In this document: piece by piece, positions 9,068 through 16,997 of the stretch | Layout: each line of letters begins with the position of its first letter | Position numbering within the stretch: the stretch's first letter is position 1 | Origin: an uncultured Eubacteriales bacterium | GTDB lineage: Bacteria; Bacillota; Clostridia; Oscillospirales; Acutalibacteraceae | NCBI GenBank assembly: GCA_900314795.1 | Contig: OMWP01000010.1 | Coordinates: 21,004 to 85,003, forward strand | Length of the DNA: 64,000 bases | Reading direction: 5' to 3' | The notes under the pieces: model-generated | Seen by the model: the letters and a program-made list of their open reading frames with translations, nothing else | What the model was told of the DNA's origin: nothing | Databases searched by the model: none | Made by a program: the position numbers and the translations under genes

Positions 9068-9104
9068 AAAAGCGTGGGCAGTTCATTTTGCTCACGCTTT
9101 TTGT
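9068..9104. terminator. Bidirectional terminator between convergent genes
   Basis: Stem AAAAGCGTGGGCA/TGCTCACGCTTTT (13 bp, one G-T) with an 8-nt loop; T-runs on both strands. It serves the PAP2 gene and the membrane protein converging on it. Confidence 0.8.
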
Positions 9105-10204
9105 TATGATGCTGTTTTCTTCCCTTTTCTTTTCGGCTCGATAAAATGGACGATGATATGGTGCACCAGCGTCACGATCCCCGCAAAGATAAAGCTGATA
9201 TAGAAGTTGATACCTCGGGTGATGACCATCGTGGAATTGAGTAATACCACATTACTGATGACCATTTTGAACACGCTGTTGAAGATCGCTTCACTCGCGC
9301 CGACCGCTCCGGGAAGCGGAATACAATAGGAACCGAACCAACAGAACGCCTCAAGCGCATAGATATCGATGACATTGATCTTCACACCGGCAAGCTCCGG
9401 GATGTTGTACAGTGCACCGTAAAACACCAGTACGCCGATGGAGATATAGGTGATTCGCTCAGCGAAATTGAGCAGGAACGATCCGACCAGCGCCTTTTTA
9501 TCATGATTGAGGAGCTTGATCGAATTTTTGAAACGCTTGACGGAAGCATCGATGCGTCCGAGATACTCTTCCCTATCCTTGATGATGCGGAAGAACGCAC
9601 CGATCTTGACGAGCCATGTGGCGATCTTCATGACCGTTTTCTCAGACACCATGATGATCACGTACACAGAGAGGAACAAGAGCTGTACAAGCAACCCGAT
9701 GACGATACAGACCTTGACGATCCATGAATCGATGTTGAAGAACAGGTTTGGTCTGACGATGAAAGTGACCAAAGCCAACGCCATCAATGACGCGGTATAC
9801 ATCAGGAGATTGACGGATAAAATCGCCGTGGTGTGCGAGATCGGGATCTCGTCCTTGACCATATAATATGCCGAGGCGGGTTGTCCGCCTGTAGCCGAGG
9901 GTGTGATCGCCGAAAAATAGATATCAGCCGCGGCATAAGAGTAGTTCTTTAAGGGCCCCTTTTTATAGCCCAGCGCGCGTGACAGAACACCGATACTCAT
10001 ACCCTTGAAGCCGATATTCATCACCATGCAGAATATTGCGCCGAGCAAGAACGGCCAATGGATCTTGCTGACAAATTCGCCCAGTGATTGCAGCGAGAAT
10101 CCGTCGTTGTTATGGAAGATGATGAAGAAGGTGAATCCGATCAGCAACAACAAAACAGCGACATTGATCAACTGCTTCTTCAAACTGGGCTTTTTTGTTT
10201 GCAT
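9104..10204 (-). CDS. Flippase-like (LPG synthase transmembrane, UPF0104/YbhN type) membrane protein
   Basis: 366-aa integral membrane protein with about eight hydrophobic helices. Family features include SPSATGGQPASAYYM-type signature, here ITPSATGGQPASAYYMVKDE (about 102), and WFGSYCIPLPGAVGASEAIF (about 290), both typical of the lysylphosphatidylglycerol synthase transmembrane-region (flippase-like) family. No C-terminal aminoacyl transferase domain follows, so this is the stand-alone membrane part, thought to move lipids or isoprenoid-linked molecules. The ATG at 10204 has AAAGGAGGTG six bases before it; the longer GTG start at 10213 overlaps that site. Substrate unknown. Confidence 0.85.
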   Translation of the reverse strand: MQTKKPSLKKQLINVAVLLLLIGFTFFIIFHNNDGFSLQSLGEFVSKIHWPFLLGAIFCMVMNIGFKGMSIGVLSRALGYKKGPLKNYSYAAADIYFSAITPSATGGQPASAYYMVKDEIPISHTTAILSVNLLMYTASLMALALVTFIVRPNLFFNIDSWIVKVCIVIGLLVQLLFLSVYVIIMVSEKTVMKIATWLVKIGAFFRIIKDREEYLGRIDASVKRFKNSIKLLNHDKKALVGSFLLNFAERITYISIGVLVFYGALYNIPELAGVKINVIDIYALEAFCWFGSYCIPLPGAVGASEAIFNSVFKMVISNVVLLNSTMVITRGINFYISFIFAGIVTLVHHIIVHFIEPKRKGKKTAS

Positions 10205-10384
10205 CGGACACACCTCCTTTGCCGCGTGCGACAGTGATCTTATGACTGTGTCACAGTGACGAAGCAGTCAGCCACAGTGTAAGCACAATCACTCATTGCG
10301 TTTCTATATATTTTACCTTAAAACGCCGCAAAGGTCAAGTTACAATAAATGCATACCCATATCATTACGGTGAATAATATTCCT

Positions 10385-10867
10385 ATGACGATACGGGAAT
10401 TACTCAGTGAAAATAGAATCGAGATCGGCGCGGAGCTGTACTCTAAGGATGAAGCGCTGGATGAGCTGATCCGCCTGCAAAAGAAGGGCGGCACGATCCA
10501 TAATCCGAGGGCATTGAAGCGAGAGATCGTGGAGCGTGAGCGCAAGGGCAATACCGCCGCGGGATGCAGGATCGCGATCCCCGACGTAGCGCACAGCGGC
10601 TCGGCAAAAACCGCGATCAGCGCGGTCACGGTCAAGGATGGAATCGATTACGGCGCACCCGACAAGCGCAAGGTCAAGCTCCTCTTTATGATTGCGGGAA
10701 AAAGCGGGAGTGATGAGCATCAAAGGGTCAAAGAGCAGCTGCTAAGGCTGTTGTCCGACCCTGCCTTTACCGCACAATTATGCGCGGCTCCCGATCAAAA
10801 GTCATTCTTAGCCTTGATCGATCGCAAAGAGAATAAGCAACCGAGAATAAATCCGAACACGCTGTAA
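10385..10867 (+). CDS. PTS EIIA-2 (fructose/mannitol type) domain protein lacking the phospho-histidine
   Basis: 160-aa single-domain protein with the PTS EIIA type 2 pattern: TIRELLSENRIEIGAELYSKDEALDEL at the start, RERKGNTAAGCRIAIP (about 51-66) and FMIA...EHQRVKEQLLRLLSDP. In active EIIA the residue after IAIP is the phosphorylated His; here it is Asp67 (IAIPDVAH), with a His three residues later. It is therefore probably a sensor or relic rather than a phosphocarrier. The ATG at 10385 fits the family start better than ATG 10349; neither has a strong ribosome site. The C-terminal residues KQPRINPNT are coded by the left arm of an inverted-repeat element, so the tail may be altered. No PTS permease is nearby. 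Confidence 0.7.
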   Translation: MTIRELLSENRIEIGAELYSKDEALDELIRLQKKGGTIHNPRALKREIVERERKGNTAAGCRIAIPDVAHSGSAKTAISAVTVKDGIDYGAPDKRKVKLLFMIAGKSGSDEHQRVKEQLLRLLSDPAFTAQLCAAPDQKSFLALIDRKENKQPRINPNTL

Positions 10868-11101
10868 ATGACAATATTTCGGAATAATTCGGCTTATCAA
10901 TCTTGGCAGGCGCCAGCGCGTCCTCGCGGGCTGCGCTTATTGGTAACGGTCAGGTATGACCGTTACCGTATCGCTTCGCCGCTCGTCCTTTCCCCAAAAA
11001 GCAGGCTTTTTGGGACCCTGACGGGTTCGCGAGGATTTTAACAAAGAGCGGGCGGAAATATGCCCGTCAAAACCGGGTTCGGATTTGTTCTCGGTTGCTT
11101 A
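10832..11101. mobile_element. Structured element with 24-bp inverted ends
   Basis: Arms 10832-10855 and 11078-11101 are perfect inverted copies except one base. Between them are strong hairpins: GGTAACGGTCA/TGACCGTTACC (10938-10963), CCCAAAAAGC/GCTTTTTGGG, TCCTCGCG/CGCGAGGA and GCGGGC/GCCCGT. No gene inside. The left arm lies within the 3' end of the EIIA-like gene. It explains the 300-base gap before the next gene. Confidence 0.6.
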
Positions 11102-11112
11102 AGCATGCAAAA

Positions 11113-11149
11113 CAGCCGCTGCGGTAACGTCCGCAACGGCTGACTTTTT
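11113..11149. terminator. Terminator, probably bidirectional
   Basis: 12-bp stem CAGCCGCTGCGG/CCGCAACGGCTG (one G-T), 6-nt loop, TTTTT on the plus strand and TTTTGC on the minus strand. It would end the EIIA-like gene and the T-box unit 1 transcript. Confidence 0.75.
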
Positions 11150-11170
11150 GAACAATATTCGAAATTAGAA

Positions 11171-11980
11171 TTATATTGATAAACCATAAAGCTTCTTGGC
11201 ATTCTCGCTGAGGATCAGCTTCATCTCGTCATCGGAAAGTCCGAGGTTGAAGAACATCTCCAGTTCGTCCTTGGGATGCCACATCGGGTAGTCCGTGCCG
11301 AACAGCACCCTGTCAGCACCGTAACGGCGGATGATCTCTGCTGTTTTGTCGAGCGGTACCCACGCCATCGTAGAGGAACAGTCAACATAGAGATTCGGCG
11401 TGCCCGCAAGCGCTAAGCTCGCTTCTTCCCAGAGTGACCAGCCGCCCATATGCGCGCCGATGATGGTCAGGTTGGTGTAGGTCTCCAGAATCGGGATCAG
11501 ACGATTCGTGTTGGAGAAATCATAGCGCTTATCGCCGGTGTGCATGAGGATCGGCAGACCGAATTCCTCGCACAGCTCATAGATTTTCAGACAGCGATAA
11601 TCATCGATCTTGAACTGCTGGATATCGGGATGGAGCTTGACGCCCTTTAACCCTAAATCTACTAAGTGCTGTACATCCGCGCGCTGATCCTCGCTGTCGG
11701 GATGGAGCGTGCCCAGACCCGTGAGCTTACCATTTGAGCTTTTGACAGTATCGGCAATGAAATGATTGATGGACTGCACCTGCTTGGGGGTCGTCGCGAC
11801 AGACTGCACCAAAGCATGATCGATACCAACGTCAGCGTTGATTTTCAAAAGACTGCGCGCAGTCCCGTCACACTTGGCGACGGTGTCATAAAAGGTATCG
11901 GTGCCCGCGACCGCCTTTGCGGCGATCTTCTCGGGATAGATATGGCAGTGGGAGTCGATGATCGTAAATCCGTTTCTCAT
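11171..11980 (-). CDS. Amidohydrolase family (amidohydrolase_2) metal-dependent hydrolase or decarboxylase
   Basis: 269-aa TIM-barrel protein of the amidohydrolase_2 group. Metal ligands: HCH near the N-terminus (residues 11-13, IIDSHCHIYPEK), GVKLHPD (about 116), ILMHTGD (about 147), IGAHMGG (about 178) and FGTDYP (about 229). The group contains decarboxylases (ACMSD, resorcylate type) and hydrolases of ring-cleavage products, so the reaction cannot be named. Its ATG overlaps the stop of the upstream fusion gene as ATGA, which implies translational coupling, and it is the last gene of T-box unit 1. A link to leucine or branched-acid metabolism is inferred from this position only. Confidence 0.8.
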   Translation of the reverse strand: MRNGFTIIDSHCHIYPEKIAAKAVAGTDTFYDTVAKCDGTARSLLKINADVGIDHALVQSVATTPKQVQSINHFIADTVKSSNGKLTGLGTLHPDSEDQRADVQHLVDLGLKGVKLHPDIQQFKIDDYRCLKIYELCEEFGLPILMHTGDKRYDFSNTNRLIPILETYTNLTIIGAHMGGWSLWEEASLALAGTPNLYVDCSSTMAWVPLDKTAEIIRRYGADRVLFGTDYPMWHPKDELEMFFNLGLSDDEMKLILSENAKKLYGLSI

Positions 11981-14502
11981 GCCGTCACCACGCTGTTTGC
12001 CTTATGCAGACCGAGCTTTTCAACCGCGTCCTCACGCATTTTGTACTTGAGGATCTTACCCGCGGCGTTCATCGGGAAGCTGTCGACAAAGTCAATATAA
12101 CGCGGTACCTTATGACGCGCCATGTTCGCGGCGATATAATCCTTCATCTCCTGCTCGGTCATGGTCTCACCCTCCTTGAGGATGATGCACGCCATGATCT
12201 CTTCGCCGTAGTTTTCATCGGGAACGCCGATGACCTGTACATCGGAGACCTTGGGATTGGTGTAGATGAATTCTTCGATCTCTTTGGGATAGATATTCTC
12301 ACCACCGCGGATGATCATATCCTTCAGACGACCGGTGATCTTATAATAGCCGTCCTCAGTCTTGCAGGCAAGGTCACCTGTATGGAGCCAGCCATCCTTA
12401 TCGATAGCCTCGGCAGTCTCCTTGGGCATCTTATAATAGCCCTTCATGATATTATAACCGCGCGCAAGGAACTCACCGTTGACGTTCGGAGGACACTCCT
12501 CCCCTGTCTCGGGATCGACGATCTTGCACTCGATCTCGGGCAGTTCCTTTCCGACAGTGTTGACGCGCACTTCGATGCTGTCCTCGGTCGAGCTCATGGT
12601 ACAACCCGGAGAAGCCTCGGTCTGACCGTAGACGATGGTGATCTCGGTCATGTGCATCTTGTCGACGACCTCGCGCATCTTATCGATCGGACAGGGGGAA
12701 CCCGCCATGATACCTGTGCGCATATAGGAGAAGTCGGTTTTCGGGAAATCAGGATGCTCCAAGAGAGAGATGAACATCGTGGGAACGCCGTGGAAGGCGG
12801 TGATATGCTCGTTGTTGATGCACGCCAATGCAGGCTTGGGGCTAAAATACGGCAGAGGCAGGACGGTAGCGCCGTGGGTCATGGAGGCGGTCATCGCCAG
12901 TACCATGCCAAAGCAATGGAACATAGGCACCTGGATCATCATGCGGTCGGCAGTGGAAAGATCCATGCGGTCGCCGATATTCTTACCGTTGTTGACGATA
13001 TTGTAGTGGGTCAGCATGACGCCCTTGGGGAAGCCGGTGGTACCCGAGGTGTACTGCATGTTGCACACATCGTCCTTATCCACCTGCGCCGCCATGCGAT
13101 AAACCTCGCTCTTCGGCGTTTTGGCGGCATATCCCATCGCCTTTTCCCAGGTCAGACAGCCCTTCTGCTCAAAGCCGACGGTGATGACGTTGCGAAGGAA
13201 CGGCAGGCGCTTTGCGTGGAGCTGTTCTCCCTCTTTGACATGTTCGAGCTCGGGACACAGACGGGCGATGATCTCGCCGTAGCTGGTGTCCTTCGCACCC
13301 TGCGTGATGATCAGCGTATGGGTATCGCTCTGTTTGAGCAGATACTCCGCCTCGTGGATCTTATAGGCGGTGTTGACGGTGACCAGTACCGCGCCGAGCT
13401 TGACGGTCGCCCAGAAAGCGATATACCACTGCGGCACGTTACTCGCCCATACCGCAACATGAGAGCCCGCCTTGACGCCCAGTGAGATCAATACACGGGC
13501 GAATTCATCGACGTCGTCACGGAACTCGGTATAGGTGCGGGTGTAGTCGAGAGAGGTGTATTTGAACGCGAGCTGATCGGGGAACTCCTCGACCATGCGG
13601 TCAAGCACATCGGAGAAGGTCGCGTCGATCAGCGTTTCTTTTTTCCAGACGAACTTACCGGTGTGGCGGTTATTCCAGTACAGCGCGGATTCATTCTTGG
13701 AGGTATCGGCGAACTGCTTCATGAAGCTGATAAACTGGGCGAAGATGATATCCATATCATCCAGATCTGGCTCCCAGGTGGGATCCCACACCAGCGAGAT
13801 AAAGCCGTCGTAGTTGACGGAGCGCAGCGCCTTCATCGTCTCGGTGATGGGCAGATCGCCCTCGCCGACCAAGCGGTATTCAATGCCGTCGTCAGTCTTG
13901 ACAGCGTCGTTGAGGTGAACATGACGGACATACGCGCCGAGATTAGAGATGATCTTGGCGGGGCTCTCCCCTACGGTGAAGTAGGCGGCGGACATATTCC
14001 ACAGCGCCGCGACATAGTCGGACGCGAAGTATTCGAGCGTATCGCGCAGAAGCGCGGTATCCGCATACAGACCGCGGGTCTCGATCAAAAGCGAGATCTT
14101 ATCCTTCTCAGCGTCGGGCAGAATGGTCTCGATCAAGTGCTTTGCATTATTGACCGCCTTGTCTACATCCTCATGCGCTTCCGCACGCAGGCGGATGTTG
14201 GGGATACGCAGATTGGCGGCGATCCGCATACAGCGCTCGATCTCGGCGAATGCGGCATCGAACTGATTTTCGTCAGCAATATCGTTGATCACGTCGATAC
14301 AAGGCAAGCTCAGGTTGCGGTCGTATAGCATGCGTAATGTCGCCGCGGCGGAATAATCCTGGAATACGCCGCTCTTCTCTGAGAACGCGGCATTATCAAT
14401 ATTATGGGGCTCGATGCCCTCGAATTTGAAATACTCGGCGGCTGAGCAAAATTCTTCAAAAGAAATATCATGCCAGCCTTTGGTAGAGAATGAAAATTTC
14501 AT
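11977..14502 (-). CDS. Fusion: sugar phosphate isomerase/epimerase-like TIM barrel + acyl-CoA synthetase
   Basis: 841-aa two-domain protein. Residues 1 to about 255 match the sugar phosphate isomerase/epimerase (AP endonuclease 2-like) barrel: FKFEGIEPHNI, LLIETRG, HVHLNDA, LVGEGDLP. Residues about 280-841 are a complete AMP-dependent acyl-CoA synthetase with YTSGTTGFPKGVMLTH (about 480), VYGQTE (about 605), GWLHTGDLA (about 690), GRLKDMIIRGGENIYP (about 711) and the C-terminal NAAGKILK lysine (about 820). Both halves appear intact. The ligase would activate a medium or branched carboxylic acid; the barrel's job is unknown. It sits 167 bases after the LeuA-like gene and overlaps the amidohydrolase by ATGA. 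A Leu-type T-box upstream suggests a role in leucine supply, e.g. activating isovalerate (inference). The ribosome site is weak. Confidence 0.85.
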   Translation of the reverse strand: MKFSFSTKGWHDISFEEFCSAAEYFKFEGIEPHNIDNAAFSEKSGVFQDYSAAATLRMLYDRNLSLPCIDVINDIADENQFDAAFAEIERCMRIAANLRIPNIRLRAEAHEDVDKAVNNAKHLIETILPDAEKDKISLLIETRGLYADTALLRDTLEYFASDYVAALWNMSAAYFTVGESPAKIISNLGAYVRHVHLNDAVKTDDGIEYRLVGEGDLPITETMKALRSVNYDGFISLVWDPTWEPDLDDMDIIFAQFISFMKQFADTSKNESALYWNNRHTGKFVWKKETLIDATFSDVLDRMVEEFPDQLAFKYTSLDYTRTYTEFRDDVDEFARVLISLGVKAGSHVAVWASNVPQWYIAFWATVKLGAVLVTVNTAYKIHEAEYLLKQSDTHTLIITQGAKDTSYGEIIARLCPELEHVKEGEQLHAKRLPFLRNVITVGFEQKGCLTWEKAMGYAAKTPKSEVYRMAAQVDKDDVCNMQYTSGTTGFPKGVMLTHYNIVNNGKNIGDRMDLSTADRMMIQVPMFHCFGMVLAMTASMTHGATVLPLPYFSPKPALACINNEHITAFHGVPTMFISLLEHPDFPKTDFSYMRTGIMAGSPCPIDKMREVVDKMHMTEITIVYGQTEASPGCTMSSTEDSIEVRVNTVGKELPEIECKIVDPETGEECPPNVNGEFLARGYNIMKGYYKMPKETAEAIDKDGWLHTGDLACKTEDGYYKITGRLKDMIIRGGENIYPKEIEEFIYTNPKVSDVQVIGVPDENYGEEIMACIILKEGETMTEQEMKDYIAANMARHKVPRYIDFVDSFPMNAAGKILKYKMREDAVEKLGLHKANSVVTA

Positions 14503-14530
14503 CGGTAATCACATACCTTTCGTCATAATT

Positions 14531-14664
14531 AGCCTCCCTTTCCTAAGGGAGGTGCCGCAAAGCGGCGGAGGATTGCACTAAATCAAAACCAACAGTAACT
14601 ATGTGAGATACTTTGACAACCCTCAGTCACCTTACGGTGACAGCTCCCTTAGAAAAGGGAGCCT
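14531..14664. repeat. RptC element
   Basis: 134-bp palindromic unit: AGCCTCCCTTTCCTAAGGGA at the left, AGCTCCCTTAGAAAAGGGAG at the right, with inner hairpins GCCGCAAAGCGGC and GTCACCTTACGGTGAC. It separates the LeuA-like gene from the fusion gene; no clear T-tract after a simple stem on the minus strand, so read-through is possible. Confidence 0.65.
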
Positions 14665-14669
14665 ATTTA

Positions 14670-16040
14670 TTAATCCTCTTCGTAGACGATCTTGTTGACG
14701 GCGTTGATATACGCGCGGATGGACGCGCCGATGATATCGGTGGAAAGACCGGTACCGGAATAGATGCGTCCCGCAACACGCAGACGAACCAGCGCATTAC
14801 CCATGGCTTCTTTCTCCTGCGTGACGGTCTGGATAGAGAAATCGTCCAGCTCAAAGCGTCTGCCGATGATCTGCTCGATCGCGTGGAACGCCGCGTCGAT
14901 GGGGCCGTCGCCGATGGCGATCCCCTGTACGGTCCTGCCCTCGCGGTTCAACGCAATCTGGGCGGAGGAGCTGATCCGGTTGCCGCTGTTGATGACATAA
15001 TTCTCGAGCGTGTAGGTCTCGGGCACCTGCAAAGCGGCTGACGCGACGATCGCGTCAAGCTCTTTGATACCGACGCTCTTCTTGCGCGCGATACGGCGGA
15101 ACTCCTCATAGACCTTCTTGACGTCCTCATCGGAGAGGTCATAGCCGATCTTCTCGATATTCTCGCGGACGGTATCGACGGTATCGTTGAGAGACAGACG
15201 AATGCCGTCATCGGTGATCTCGCGGGTCACGACGGTACGCGTCTTACCGCTGATGATCCACTCGATCTGGTCGATGGTGCGGAGCAGCTCGGTGGTGCGG
15301 ATATCGGCAGAAATGCCGTAGTTCTCACGAATATCCTTGATCAGCGAGCCGAACTCACGCAGGGGCGTAGCCTCGCCGCCGATAGAGGTCTTGACGCAGG
15401 CAGCGCCGTTCTTGACCGCTAAGATTGCCGCGGCAGTGGCGACGCCGTTTTTATTGTTGCATTTTACGCCGACAGGCACATCTACATCCTCGGTGACGCG
15501 AACAACAAACGCCGCAAAATCATCGGGCAGCAGGATCGCCGCGTCATCACACAAAGTGACCTTGGTCGCGCCGGCATCGACTGCGGACTTGACTGCTTCT
15601 TTGAGGAACGCTTCTTCGGCGCGGGTCGCGTCAACAGCGGTGAACTCAACGTCATCGCAGACGGATTTTGCCTTTTCAACCATCTTCTTCACATAAGCGC
15701 ACATCTTGGGCTGTTTGATGTGCAGGGTGTATTCCATGATAGACGCGGTCATGGGCAGCTCAACACGAATACGCGGACGTGCCGCAGTAGAGAGCGCGTC
15801 AGCCGCACGGTCGATCGCGTCGGGTGATGACGCTGCCGCAACAGACAAAACGCTGCCCTTGACAAAGGAAGCCGCTGTGCGCACCAGCAGGCTCTCGGCT
15901 TTGGCGGTGCCGACCTCGGGAAGCTCTACGGCATCCACACCCAGTCGCTCCAGCTTGCGCGCGATCTCGAGCTTTTGCTTGAATGATAAGGTCGATTTTT
16001 CATCGGATAAGGTTGTGTCTGCAATCTTGATGTGATTCAT
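14670..16040 (-). CDS. LeuA-like (isopropylmalate/homocitrate synthase family) protein with substituted catalytic residues
   Basis: 456-aa protein with the DRE-TIM barrel order of 2-isopropylmalate synthase (LARKLERLGVDAVELPEVG-like start, CDDAAILLP, KTSIGG) and a C-terminal LeuA regulatory (allosteric) domain from about 330 (YVINSGN...AFHAIEQIIGR). Key residues of the family are changed: DTTLRDGEQ is DTTLSDEKS (catalytic Arg to Ser12), the general-acid-region EDA is VDA (Glu to Val), and the metal-binding HxHND is KCNNKN near residue 190. It is therefore unlikely to carry out the normal condensation and may be a leucine-sensing or structural pseudoenzyme. It is the first gene after a T-box whose specifier reads CUC (Leu). 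ATG is preceded by GAGG. Confidence 0.75.
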   Translation of the reverse strand: MNHIKIADTTLSDEKSTLSFKQKLEIARKLERLGVDAVELPEVGTAKAESLLVRTAASFVKGSVLSVAAASSPDAIDRAADALSTAARPRIRVELPMTASIMEYTLHIKQPKMCAYVKKMVEKAKSVCDDVEFTAVDATRAEEAFLKEAVKSAVDAGATKVTLCDDAAILLPDDFAAFVVRVTEDVDVPVGVKCNNKNGVATAAAILAVKNGAACVKTSIGGEATPLREFGSLIKDIRENYGISADIRTTELLRTIDQIEWIISGKTRTVVTREITDDGIRLSLNDTVDTVRENIEKIGYDLSDEDVKKVYEEFRRIARKKSVGIKELDAIVASAALQVPETYTLENYVINSGNRISSSAQIALNREGRTVQGIAIGDGPIDAAFHAIEQIIGRRFELDDFSIQTVTQEKEAMGNALVRLRVAGRIYSGTGLSTDIIGASIRAYINAVNKIVYEED

Positions 16041-16114
16041 AACAATTCCTCGTTTCGTATGTTAATAGGGTATATCCTGATAGATTACGATATCATTAGC
16101 GGTAAGAGTCCTCG

Positions 16115-16224
16115 CAGTAGCTCTCAGCCAATCATCGTTCGCAGGCTTGAACGCCCACTCCGATTCTTGGGAGAGCCTTGCGTGGGAGTTGTTAGCCAAA
16201 TCGTAGATTTGGACAACTCCTCAA
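16115..16224. repeat. RptF copy 1
   Basis: Begins CAGTAGCTCTCAGCCAATCA and ends with the hairpin GGAGTTGT...GATTTGGACAACTCCTCAA. It abuts the T-tract of T-box 1 and lies in the leader before the LeuA-like start. The second copy is at 25120-25213. Confidence 0.65.
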
Positions 16225-16540
16225 AAAAAGTCCCCGAGGTCACTGACCTCAGGGACGAAGTTACTTCGCGGTACCACCCTGTTTACCGTAATACAACGGT
16301 CACTCTAAGGCTCTGACAAGCCCTCTGCCATGATAACGGGACAATCCGTAGTCGGTTAGTAAATCTATCGGTTGAGATTGCCACAGGCTGACACGCGTGG
16401 CAAGCCTTCGCAATGACAATCAATAGTAGTTCACCGACTCTGCTCCGAAATGAGACTCGCTCCTGCTGTCCTGTTATCTTTCACCGACCGATAACTCTCT
16501 GAAAAGACGTTCTGTAAAAGCGATAATTTCATCAACGCAT
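16223..16540 (-). promoter_or_regulatory. T-box leader 1 (probable leucine specifier) for the LeuA-like unit
   Basis: On the minus strand: Stem I with CAGAGAG and a hairpin whose loop is GGTCGGTGAAA; the pairing GAAAT/ATTTC and TCGC/GCGA brackets GTCTC, giving specifier CUC (Leu). Then the T-box GGGTGGTACCGCG (16280-16268), and a terminator stem GTCCCTGAGGTC/GACCTCGGGGAC with TTTTTTT (16256-16223). Uncharged tRNA would favour the antiterminator and expression of the LeuA-like gene and probably the two genes after it. An RptA copy is inserted inside the leader. Confidence 0.88.
16370..16420. repeat. RptA copy inside T-box 1
   Basis: GGTTGAGATTGCCACAGG...CTTCGCAATGACAAT. Flanking arms AGTCGGT and ACCGACT pair, so the repeat sits in the loop of a leader hairpin between Stem I and the antiterminator. 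Confidence 0.75.
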
Positions 16541-16564
16541 TTATGTGGTTATTCAACTTTAAGT

Positions 16565-16593
16565 AATATAGCACAATGTCAAAGAATTGTCAA
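16565..16593 (-). promoter_or_regulatory. Sigma-A promoter of T-box unit 1
   Basis: Minus strand TTGACA, 17-bp spacer, TATATT, about 25 bases before the leader. Confidence 0.8.
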
Positions 16594-16705
16594 GCGCTTT
16601 AGTGCGTGAAAATATCGTTTTGTTTTATATCACAATCGGGATGTTTTCGGTCGCAAAAAATATGGTGTTTTTGACAGATTTACTATTCAGAGATCATCCA
16701 TCTTA

Positions 16706-16893
16706 CCGTAGGGACGAGCATTGCTCGTCCGAGAATGACGGGCGTCACCTTTATCGAAAATGGATAGATAGGATAATAGCGTTTTCTGCCATGCGGACGG
16801 TCAATGACCATCCCTACTAAAACACGTATTTGCTTCTCGTTTCGATAACGAATATTGGATATGTTTCGGCGGGAGCAAGCCCCCGCCCTACTG
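16706..16893. repeat. RptB element (16706-16818) plus a solo RptB end (16867-16893)
   Basis: The first has CGTAGGGACGAGCATTGCTC at the left and GACCATCCCTAC at the right; the second is GGCGGGAGCAAGCCCCCGCC followed by CTACTG. They fill the space between the T-box 1 promoter and the ilvE terminator; no gene is seen there. Confidence 0.55.
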
Positions 16894-16906
16894 TATTCCT
16901 TCACAC

Positions 16907-16932
16907 AAAAACGGCAGGGTCTCCCCTGCCGT
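16907..16932 (-). terminator. Terminator after ilvE
   Basis: Minus-strand stem ACGGCAGGG/CCCTGCCGT, 4-nt loop, then TTTTTG. It marks the end of T-box unit 2. Confidence 0.8.
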
Positions 16933-16997
16933 TGTCGGTTACTATTTCGTTAAGATTGGACGCAAGCGTCTTTTCTCACAACAATAATCAAACGCAA

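Noticed and set aside
12004-13485. 493-codon plus-strand open frame
   Set aside because: Antisense to the isomerase/ligase fusion; composition rich in H, R and D typical of shadow frames, with no motif.
14670-16040. Annotation as a functional 2-isopropylmalate synthase (leuA)
   Set aside because: Catalytic Arg, Glu and metal-binding His residues are replaced, so the gene symbol was withheld.
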